Positions 22,827 through 29,216 of a stretch of DNA of 29,216 nucleotides are shown piece by piece. A program made the position numbers and the translations under genes. Source of the DNA: an uncultured Azohydromonas sp. (GTDB lineage: Bacteria; Pseudomonadota; Gammaproteobacteria; Burkholderiales; Burkholderiaceae_C); NCBI RefSeq assembly GCF_937926365.1, contig NZ_CALAOH010000232.1, positions 1 through 29,216 of the forward strand. The letters are read 5' to 3'. The notes beneath the pieces are model-generated. The model did no database searches. It was not told the DNA's origin and worked only from the letters and a program-made list of their open reading frames with translations. The number at the start of each line of letters is the position of its first letter. Position 1 is the first letter of the stretch.

Positions 22827-24008
22827 TCAGCGCAGCTTCAGCGTGGCCAGCCCCAGCAGGCACAGCAGCATGGTGATGATCCAGAACCGGATGACGACCT
22901 GCGTCTCCTTCCACCCGGACTTCTCGAAGTGGTGGTGCAGCGGCGCCATGAGGAAGATGCGCCGCCCCACGCCGAAGCGCTTCTTGGTGTACTTGAACCA
23001 CGCCACCTGGGCCATGACCGACAGCGCCTCGACCACGAACACGCCGCCCATGACCGCCAGCACGATCTCCTGGCGCGTGATCACGGCGATGGTGCCCAGC
23101 GCCCCGCCCAGCGCCAGCGCGCCCACGTCGCCCATGAACACCTCGGCCGGGTGCGCGTTGAACCACAGGAAGGCCAGCCCCGCCCCGGCCATGGCCGAGG
23201 TGAACACCAGCAGCTCGCCGGCGCCGGGGATGTAGGGGAACAGCAGGTAGCGGCTGTACACCGCGCTGCCCGTGACATAGGCGAACACGCCCAGCGACGC
23301 GCCCACCATCACCACCGGCATGATCGCCAGCCCGTCCAGGCCGTCGGTGAGGTTCACCGCGTTGGAGGCGCCCACGATCACCACGTAGGTCAGCGCGATG
23401 AAGCCGAACACCCCCAGCGGGTAGCTCACGCTCTTGAAGAAGGGCACGATCAGGTCGGCCTTGGGCGGCAGATCGTTGGAGAAGCCGCTGCCCACCCAGC
23501 GCATGAACAGCTCGATCACGCGCATCGCCGAGGTCTCGCTGACGCTGAAGGCCAGGTACAGCGCCGCCACCAGCCCGATCACGGACTGCCAGAAGTACTT
23601 CTCGCGCGAGCGCATGCCCTCCGGGTCCTTGCGCACCACCTTGCGCCAGTCATCGACCCAGCCGATGGCACCGAAGCCGAAGGTGACGATCATCACGATC
23701 CACACGAAGCGGTTGGCCCAGTCGAACCACAGCAGCGTGGACACGGCGATGCCCAGCAGGATCAGCACGCCGCCCATGGTGGGCGTGCCGCTCTTGACCA
23801 TGTGCGCCGCGACGCCGTACTCGCGGATGGGCTGGCCGATCTTGAGCTCGGCGAGCTTGCGGATGACCAGCGGGCCGAAGCCGATGCCGATGAGCAGCGC
23901 CGTCATCGCCGCCAGCAGCGCGCGCAGCGTCAGGTACTGGAACACGCGCAGGAAACCCAGGCGCTCCGGATACAGCTCGGCCAGCCATTGCGTGAGCAGG
24001 AGCAGCAT
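22827..24008 (-). CDS. mraY: Phospho-N-acetylmuramoyl-pentapeptide transferase MraY
   Basis: 393 residues, slightly longer than the usual 360. Inner-membrane enzyme with about ten TM helices that transfers phospho-MurNAc-pentapeptide to undecaprenyl phosphate, giving lipid I. Motifs: HMVKSGTPTMGGVLILLGI, the Asp pair in GAIGWVDDWRKV, VGASNAVNLTDGLDGLAIMP, WFNAHPAEVFMGDVGALALG, and LMAPLHHHFEKSGWKETQVV with the catalytic His cluster. The ATG at 24008 shares one base with the murF stop (TGATG), which suggests coupling. The extra length lies mostly around the loop ETSAMRVIELFMRWVGSGFS. Confidence 0.97.
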   Translation of the reverse strand: MLLLLTQWLAELYPERLGFLRVFQYLTLRALLAAMTALLIGIGFGPLVIRKLAELKIGQPIREYGVAAHMVKSGTPTMGGVLILLGIAVSTLLWFDWANRFVWIVMIVTFGFGAIGWVDDWRKVVRKDPEGMRSREKYFWQSVIGLVAALYLAFSVSETSAMRVIELFMRWVGSGFSNDLPPKADLIVPFFKSVSYPLGVFGFIALTYVVIVGASNAVNLTDGLDGLAIMPVVMVGASLGVFAYVTGSAVYSRYLLFPYIPGAGELLVFTSAMAGAGLAFLWFNAHPAEVFMGDVGALALGGALGTIAVITRQEIVLAVMGGVFVVEALSVMAQVAWFKYTKKRFGVGRRIFLMAPLHHHFEKSGWKETQVVIRFWIITMLLCLLGLATLKLR

Positions 24009-25369
24009 CAGCGCACCTCCCCCAGCAGCGGCAGCACGCGCTCCATGCGCATGAAGCGCGAGCCCTTCACCAGCACCGAAGCGGCCTCGCCCAGCTGCGG
24101 CAGCGCCGCGGCGAGCTCGTCCACCGTGGCGAAGTGGCGCGCGCCGGCGCCATAGGCCTCGGCCGCGTGCGCGCACAGCGTGCCCGCGCACCAGAAGGTC
24201 TCGATGCCGCGCTGCGCCGCCAGCGCGCCCACCTCGCGGTGGAAGGCCGGCCCCTGCTCGCCCACCTCGCCCATGTCGCCCAACAGCAGCGCCCGCGGCG
24301 CGGGCAGCGCGGCCAGCACCTCGATGGCGGCGCGCACGGAGTCGGGGTTGGCGTTGTAGCTGTCGTCCACCAGCGGCAACTCGCGGCCGCCGCGCAGCAG
24401 CTTCTTCAATTGCGAGCGGCCGGCCACCGGCTGGAAGGCCTCCAGCCCCTGCACCACCGCCGCCAGCGGCGCGCCCGCGGCCAGCGCGCAGGCCGCAGCG
24501 GCCAGCGCGTTGCGCACGTTGTGCTCGCCGGGCATGCGCAGCACGAGGCGCGCCGAGCCCAGCGGCGTGTCCAGCGCCACCGACCAGTGGTCGCTCAGCC
24601 ACTGCGCCTGGCCCTGCACCTCGCCGCCCGGGCCGAAGCGCAGCACGCGCCGCGCGCCGGCCAGCTCGGCCCACAGGCCGCTGAAGGCGTCGTCGGCCGG
24701 GAACACCGCGCAGCCGTCGGCGCCCAGCGCCTGGATCACGCTGCCGTTCTCGCGCGCCACCGCCTCCACCGAGGCCATGAACTCCTGGTGCTCGCGCTGC
24801 GCGTTGTTGACCAGCGCCACCGTCGGCTGTGCGATGCGCGCGAGCTCGGCGATCTCGCCGGGGTGGTTCATGCCCAGCTCGGCCACGGCCGCCTGGTGGC
24901 CGGGGCGCAGCCGCAGCAGCGTCAGCGGCAGCCCGATGTGGTTGTTGAAGTTGCCCGCCGTGGCCAGCGCCGCATCGGCGAGCCAGGCCCGCAGGATGGC
25001 CGCCGCCATCTGCGTGACGGTGGTCTTGCCGTTGCTGCCGGTGACGGCGATCAGCGGCAGCGCGGCGAAACGCGCGCGCCAGCCGGCGGCCAGCGTCTGC
25101 AGCGCCGCCAGGGTGTCGTCCACCAGCAGCCCGGGCAAACCGGCCTCGGCCAGGCCGCGCTGGGCGATGGCCGCCACGGCGCCGGCGCCGCGCGCGGCGC
25201 CCAGGTGGTCATGGCCGTCGAAGCGCTCGCCGCGCAGCGCGACGAACAGGTCGCCCGGCTGCAGGCTGCGCGTGTCGGTGTGCACGCGCGAAAGCGCCGT
25301 GTCCGGCGCACCCACCAGGGTGGAGCCGGGCAGCAGCGCCTGGGCCTCGCGCAAGGTCAGCATCGTCAT
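24008..25369 (-). CDS. murF: UDP-MurNAc-tripeptide--D-alanyl-D-alanine ligase MurF
   Basis: 453 residues. Cytosolic Mur ligase that adds D-Ala-D-Ala, completing the pentapeptide. Motifs: VHTDTRSLQPGDLFVALRGE (29-48), the ATP loop LIAVTGSNGKTTVTQM (106-121), AELGMNHPGEIAELARIA, VNNAQREHQEFM, MPGEHNVRNALAAAA, VDDSYNANPDSVRAAI (substrate site) and LLLGDMGEVGEQGPAFH. The ATG at 25369 is preceded by GGGAGG (25380-25375) at 5 nt; a second ATG two codons later is less well placed. It is separated from murE by 82 nt, while its end shares a base with the mraY start. Confidence 0.97.
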   Translation of the reverse strand: MTMLTLREAQALLPGSTLVGAPDTALSRVHTDTRSLQPGDLFVALRGERFDGHDHLGAARGAGAVAAIAQRGLAEAGLPGLLVDDTLAALQTLAAGWRARFAALPLIAVTGSNGKTTVTQMAAAILRAWLADAALATAGNFNNHIGLPLTLLRLRPGHQAAVAELGMNHPGEIAELARIAQPTVALVNNAQREHQEFMASVEAVARENGSVIQALGADGCAVFPADDAFSGLWAELAGARRVLRFGPGGEVQGQAQWLSDHWSVALDTPLGSARLVLRMPGEHNVRNALAAAACALAAGAPLAAVVQGLEAFQPVAGRSQLKKLLRGGRELPLVDDSYNANPDSVRAAIEVLAALPAPRALLLGDMGEVGEQGPAFHREVGALAAQRGIETFWCAGTLCAHAAEAYGAGARHFATVDELAAALPQLGEAASVLVKGSRFMRMERVLPLLGEVR

Positions 25370-25451
25370 GCGCGCCTCCCGTGGAGGGCGCTCGACGCCG
25401 CAACGCGGCCGTGCCGCGCTGCCGAAGTCAAATGGAAAGCAGTTGGATGAG

Positions 25452-26969
25452 TCATGGCTGCGCCTTTCGCGTCCGCAACGCGTTCAGCGCCTCGTCGATA
25501 TCGGAGAAGGGCAGCTTGCGGCCGCCGATGTCCTGGTAGTCCTCGTGTCCCTTGCCGGCGATGAGCAGCACGTCGGCGGGGTCGGCCGAGCGCACCGCGT
25601 CGAGGATGGCCTCACGGCGATCCTCGATGACCGCGGCCTGGGCCCCGTGGGGAAGCCCGGCTGCGATCTGCGCCAGGATGGCCCCCGGCGGCTCGGACCG
25701 CGGATTGTCGCTTGTCAGCACCACGTCATCCGCAAGACGTTGTGCGATCGCGCCCATCAGCGGGCGCTTCGTGGCGTCCCGGTCGCCCCCGCAACCGAAC
25801 ACGCACCACAGCCGCCCGCCGCGCGCGCGCGCCAGCGGCCGCAGCGCGGTGAGCGCCTTTTCCAGCGCATCGGGCGTGTGGGCGTAGTCCACCACCACCT
25901 CCGGCGCCTGGGCGCCGGTTTCGGCGCGCACCTGCTGCATGCGCCCCGGCACGGGCGTGAGCAGCGGCACCACGGCCGCGGCTTCGGCCATCGGCACGCC
26001 CAGCGCGCGCAACGCGCCCAGCACCGCCAGCAGGTTGCTGGCGTTGTAGTCGCCGATGAGGCGGCTGCGCACGGCGTGCGAGCGCCCTCCTTCGTACAGG
26101 TCGAAGGCCAGGCCGCCGTTCTCGTAGCGCAGGCCCTCGGCACGCAGCCGCGCGGGCTGCTGCAGCGAGTACGTCCAGAGCTCGAGATCGCCGCGCGCGG
26201 CCAGTTCCTGCGCCAGCACCGAGCCCTGCGGGTCGTCGAGGTTGATGGCCGCGGCACGCAGCCCCGGCCAGTCGAAGAGCGCGCGCTTGCAGTCCCAGTA
26301 GGCCTGCATGTCGCCGTGGAAGTCGAGGTGGTCGCGCGTGAAGTTGGTGAACTGCGCCACCGCGATGCGCGCGCCGGCCAGGCGCTGCTCCACCAGCCCG
26401 ATGGAGGAGGCTTCCAGCGCGCAGGCCTGGAAGCCCGCGTCCGCGAAGCGGCGCAGCGCCGCGTGGAAGCTCACCGGGTCGGGCGTGGTCAGGCCCGTGA
26501 ACTCGATGGCCGCGCCCTCGCGCGTGCCCGCGCGCGGCGGCTCGCCGATGCCCAGCGTGCCCACCAGGCCGCAGCGCCGCGACAGCGCGGTGAGCGCCTG
26601 CGCGGTCCACCAGCTCGTGGAGGTCTTGCCGTTGGTGCCGGTGGCGGCGATCAGCTCCAGCGCCGCGCCGGGCGTGCCGAAAAAGGAGGCGGCCACCAGG
26701 CCCGCGGCCGCCTTGAGCCCGGGCAGTGCCGCGATGCGTGCGTCGTCGAAGCCGAAGGCCTCGACGCCCTCGGCGGCCACGAGGCAGGCGCCGGCGCCGG
26801 CTTCCAGCGCGCCGGCCACGAAGCGGCGCGCGTCGTGCGCCGCGCCCGGCCAAGCCATGAAGGCGTCGCCCGGGCGTACTTGTCGGCTGTCGCTGCGCAG
26901 CGTGCCCGTGGCGCGCTCGCGCAGCCACCGCGCGGCCGCGTCGGCGTCGGCCAGCTCAGTCACTGCCAT
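25452..26969 (-). CDS. murE: UDP-MurNAc-dipeptide--meso-diaminopimelate ligase MurE
   Basis: 505 residues. Adds the third stem residue to UDP-MurNAc-L-Ala-D-Glu. Motifs: LRSDSRQVRPGDAFMAWPG (24-42), the ATP loop AATGTNGKTSTSW (108-120), EFTGLTTPDP, ACALEASSIGL, FTNFTRDHLDFHG, IGDYNASNLLAVLGAL, VVDYAHTPDALEKAL and AGKGHEDYQ. The specificity motif DNPR at 421-424 marks meso-diaminopimelate as the substrate, as expected for a Gram-negative. The ATG at 26969 has a purine-rich GGGAGGGGGAAG just upstream. The frame opens 28 codons earlier, but that stretch looks non-coding. ftsI ends 94 nt upstream, an unusually loose junction for this cluster. Confidence 0.97.
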   Translation of the reverse strand: MAVTELADADAAARWLRERATGTLRSDSRQVRPGDAFMAWPGAAHDARRFVAGALEAGAGACLVAAEGVEAFGFDDARIAALPGLKAAAGLVAASFFGTPGAALELIAATGTNGKTSTSWWTAQALTALSRRCGLVGTLGIGEPPRAGTREGAAIEFTGLTTPDPVSFHAALRRFADAGFQACALEASSIGLVEQRLAGARIAVAQFTNFTRDHLDFHGDMQAYWDCKRALFDWPGLRAAAINLDDPQGSVLAQELAARGDLELWTYSLQQPARLRAEGLRYENGGLAFDLYEGGRSHAVRSRLIGDYNASNLLAVLGALRALGVPMAEAAAVVPLLTPVPGRMQQVRAETGAQAPEVVVDYAHTPDALEKALTALRPLARARGGRLWCVFGCGGDRDATKRPLMGAIAQRLADDVVLTSDNPRSEPPGAILAQIAAGLPHGAQAAVIEDRREAILDAVRSADPADVLLIAGKGHEDYQDIGGRKLPFSDIDEALNALRTRKAQP

Positions 26970-27063
26970 CGCTTCCCCCTCCCTGGCGGCGTGCGCGGGT
27001 GCGCCGTCACCTTGCAATCGTCCGTTGCGGGCGCAGCGGCCCGGTGCATCCATGCGGCGGCCA

Positions 27064-28842
27064 TCAGAAGCTCTCCGGCTCGGCCGGCACGGCCTTGGTG
27101 ACGATCTGGGGCTTGACCTCCAGGTCGGGCTCGATGTTCTTCAGCCGCAGCGTGTGTTGCACCACCTGGCTGAACACCGGGGCGGCCACCGTGCCGCCGA
27201 AGTACTTGCCGGCACTGGGCTCGTCCACCATCACCGCCACGATCACGCGCGGCTTGTCCACGGGCGCCAGGCCCACGAACCAGGAGCGGTACTTGTTGCT
27301 GGCGTAACCGCCGCCTTCCTGCTTGTGCGCGGTGCCGCTCTTGCCGCCCACCGAGTAGCCGATGGTCTGAGCCAGCGGGCCGGTGCCGCCCGGGCCGGCG
27401 GCCATCTGCAGCATCTTGCGCACTTCCCTCGCAGTCTCAGGCTTGAACACGCGCAGCCCCGGCGGCGGCATGTCCTGCTTGAACATCGACACCGGCACCA
27501 CCTCGCCGTCGCGCGCGAACGCGGTGTAGGCCTGCGCGATCTGCAGCAGCGAGGCCGACAGACCATAGCCGTAGGACATGGTCGCCTGCTCGATGGGCTT
27601 CCAGGTCTTCCACGGACGCAGCCGCCCGGTGACGGTGCCGGGGAACTTGAGCTGCGGCTTGTGGCCGAAGCCCAGGTTGGAATAGAGCTCCCACATCTCG
27701 CGCGGGGGCATCTGCATCGCCAGCCGCGCCGCGCCGACGTTGCTGGACTTTTGGATCACCTCGGCCACCGTGAGCACCGGGTGCGAATGCGCGTCGCGGA
27801 TGGTGCGCCCGCCGATGACCAGGCTGCCTGCGGCGGTGACCACGGGCGTGTCGGCGCGCACGCGCCCGGTTTCCAGGGCCTGCGCGGCGATGAAGGGCTT
27901 CATCGTCGAGCCGGGCTCGAAGGTGTCGGTGAGCGCGCGGTTGCGCAGCTGGTTGCCGGTGAGCTTGCCGCGATCACCCGGGTCGTAGCTGGGGTAGTTG
28001 GCCAGCGCCAGCACCTCGCCCGTCTCCACGTCGAGCACGACCACGCTGCCGGCCTTGGCCTTGTGCTCGGCCACCGCGTCGCGGATGCGCTGGTAGGCGA
28101 AGAACTGCACCTTGGCGTCGATGGACAGCGCGATGTCGCGCCCGTCGATGGGATCGAGCTGCTGGCCCACGTCCTCGATCACGCGGCCGAGCCGGTCCTT
28201 GACCACCTCGCGCGAGCCGTCCTTGCCCTGCAGCTCGCGCTGGAAGGCCAGCTCGATGCCCTCCTGCCCGGTCTGCTCCACGCCCGTGAAGCCCACCACG
28301 TGCGCGGCGGCCTCGCCCTCGGGGTAGCGGCGCTTGAACTCCGAGACCTGGTGCACGCCCTTGAGGTTGAGCGCCTTGACCTTGGCCCAGGTCTCGTCCT
28401 CGACCTGTCGGCGCAGCCACACGAAATTGGGGTTGTCCTGCAGCCGCTTCTCCAGGTCGGCCGGGTTCATGCCCAGCGCCCGCGCCAGTTCCGCGCGCTG
28501 CGCCGGGGTGGAGTCGGGGTTGAGATCCTTGGGGATGGCCCACACCGAGGGCGCGGCCACGCTGGTGGCCAGCAGCGCGCCGTTGCGGTCGAGGATGCGG
28601 CCGCGGCTGGCGGGCATCTGCAGCGTGTGCACGTAGCGCTTCTCGCCCTGCTGCTGGAAGAAGTCGGTGCCGATGACCTGCACGTAGGCCGCGCGCGCCA
28701 GCAGCGCCGTGAAGCCGATGCCCACCATCGCCACCAGCAGCCGCGAGCGCCACGGCGGCGTCTTGGACGCCAGCAGCGGGCTGGTGGCGTAGTTGACGCT
28801 GCGCACGCTCCCGCCGCCGGCGCGCGGGTTGAGCGCGCTCAT
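27064..28842 (-). CDS. ftsI: Septal transpeptidase FtsI (PBP3)
   Basis: 592 residues. Class B penicillin-binding protein that cross-links septal peptidoglycan; partner of FtsW. Short cytosolic N-terminus, one TM helix (about 34-52, RLLVAMVGIGFTALLARAAY), a pedestal domain with ASRGRILDRNGALLATS (78-94), then the transpeptidase domain with the three catalytic motifs: STMK at 312-315 (nucleophile S312), SSN at 366-368 and KSGT at 501-504. The ATG at 28842 overlaps the ftsL stop as ATGA. The SVNYATSPLLASKTPPWRSR stretch ahead of the helix is typical of betaproteobacterial FtsI in my recollection. Confidence 0.97.
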   Translation of the reverse strand: MSALNPRAGGGSVRSVNYATSPLLASKTPPWRSRLLVAMVGIGFTALLARAAYVQVIGTDFFQQQGEKRYVHTLQMPASRGRILDRNGALLATSVAAPSVWAIPKDLNPDSTPAQRAELARALGMNPADLEKRLQDNPNFVWLRRQVEDETWAKVKALNLKGVHQVSEFKRRYPEGEAAAHVVGFTGVEQTGQEGIELAFQRELQGKDGSREVVKDRLGRVIEDVGQQLDPIDGRDIALSIDAKVQFFAYQRIRDAVAEHKAKAGSVVVLDVETGEVLALANYPSYDPGDRGKLTGNQLRNRALTDTFEPGSTMKPFIAAQALETGRVRADTPVVTAAGSLVIGGRTIRDAHSHPVLTVAEVIQKSSNVGAARLAMQMPPREMWELYSNLGFGHKPQLKFPGTVTGRLRPWKTWKPIEQATMSYGYGLSASLLQIAQAYTAFARDGEVVPVSMFKQDMPPPGLRVFKPETAREVRKMLQMAAGPGGTGPLAQTIGYSVGGKSGTAHKQEGGGYASNKYRSWFVGLAPVDKPRVIVAVMVDEPSAGKYFGGTVAAPVFSQVVQHTLRLKNIEPDLEVKPQIVTKAVPAEPESF

Positions 28843-29120
28843 CGCCGCACCTCTGACGCCGCGGCGTCCACGTAGAAGGTCACGGCCGGCGTGGCCGTGC
28901 GCATGGACAGCCGCTCGCGCGCGACCTGTTCCACGCGCCCGGAGGTGGCCTGCGCCTCGCGCTCGGCCTGCAGCCGCTTGAAGTCGCGCTCGTGCTGGCG
29001 CTCCTCGGTGCGGGCGCGGTCCAGCGCCGTGAACAGCTGGCGCCCTTCATAGGTGATCTTCACCATGTACATGCAGCTGCCCACCAGTGCGGCCAGCAGC
29101 ACGAAGTTCAGCCGCGTCAT
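28839..29120 (-). CDS. ftsL: Cell division protein FtsL
   Basis: 93 residues. Small bitopic divisome protein that pairs with FtsB and FtsQ and activates FtsWI. TM helix at about 4-21 (LNFVLLAALVGSCMYMVK), then a periplasmic heptad-rich coiled coil (YEGRQLFTALDRARTEERQH onward), then RVEQVARERLSMRTATP, the conserved segment near the C-terminus. Both ends overlap neighbours by 4 nt (ATGA): its start with the rsmH stop and its end with the ftsI start. A strong GGGGAGGGG precedes the ATG. Confidence 0.95.
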   Translation of the reverse strand: MTRLNFVLLAALVGSCMYMVKITYEGRQLFTALDRARTEERQHERDFKRLQAEREAQATSGRVEQVARERLSMRTATPAVTFYVDAAASEVRR

Positions 29121-29216
29121 CGGCCCCTCCCCGCGGCCGGCGCCGTGCGCGCGCCACGCGCGGCGCCGGGCTGCAGCGGCACGCCGGCCTCGAACGGCAC
29201 CTCGGTGCGCTCGGCC
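29117..29216 (-). CDS. rsmH: 16S rRNA (cytosine1402-N4)-methyltransferase RsmH, C-terminal end (partial)
   Basis: Only the last 32 codons and the stop are in the window; the gene continues beyond the right edge. The frame in phase with the TGA at 29119-29117 reads AERTEVPFEAGVPLQPG, then an Ala/Arg/Gly-rich tail ending GRGR. The VAERTE-like start fits the end of RsmH (MraW), and position confirms it, since rsmH is directly upstream of ftsL in dcw clusters. The stop overlaps the ftsL start as ATGA. The methyltransferase domain itself is not visible. Confidence 0.75.
   Translation of the reverse strand, partial: AERTEVPFEAGVPLQPGAARGARTAPAAGRGR

Overview
This GC-rich window (about 70% GC by eye) looks like the chromosome of a betaproteobacterium of the order Burkholderiales, most likely Comamonadaceae. 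The basis is the gene order dusB-fis-purH-ruvC, the complete and tightly packed division and cell-wall (dcw) cluster with lpxC after ftsZ, a MurD with a long Ala/Pro insertion, and two kinds of dispersed intergenic repeat that resemble ones I recall from such genomes. The placement is inferred from protein and operon features; no 16S sequence is present.

Left part (1-6662), accessory and regulatory genes. An exported protein of the metallo-beta-lactamase (MBL) fold with a degraded metal site (66-1097, -) is divergent from a LysR regulator (1218-2132, +), with a palindrome over the likely lysR promoter between them. A DJ-1/PfpI-AraC (GlxA-type) regulator (3643-4722, -) overlaps an M32 carboxypeptidase (2153-3646, -) by 4 nt. 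Divergent from that pair is a TTC38-like TPR protein (4859-6190, +), which converges on a YqaA-type membrane protein (6180-6662, -). Bases 1-65 hold no gene I can assign.

Middle part (6778-11905), information processing and a decayed zone. dusB and fis overlap by 4 nt and are followed by purH and ruvC. Dispersed inverted repeats lie before and after purH and again after ruvC. Next come a C-terminal remnant of a CDP-diglyceride synthetase (10567-10779, -), a CAP-domain lipoprotein (10895-11584, -) and a 61-residue two-helix membrane protein (11720-11905, -) that trails lpxC.

Right part (11925-29216), all on the minus strand. Read in transcription order it is rsmH (partial)-ftsL-ftsI-murE-murF-mraY-murD-ftsW-murG-murC-ddl-ftsQ-ftsA-ftsZ, then an intrinsic terminator, then lpxC and the small membrane-protein gene. 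Together these genes make UDP-MurNAc-pentapeptide (murC-F, ddl), load it on lipid carriers (mraY, murG), polymerise and cross-link septal peptidoglycan (ftsW, ftsI), connect this to the FtsZ ring (ftsA, ftsQ, ftsL), and begin lipid A synthesis (lpxC). Many junctions are 1-4 nt overlaps, which suggests translational coupling.

I found no CRISPR array, transposase, phage gene, tRNA or rRNA. Most of the window is housekeeping. The items most worth a second look are the CDP-diglyceride synthetase remnant behind a strong Shine-Dalgarno (SD) sequence, the MurD insertion, the MBL-fold protein with replaced metal ligands, the hairpin around the ftsZ ribosome-binding site, and the palindromic promoters.
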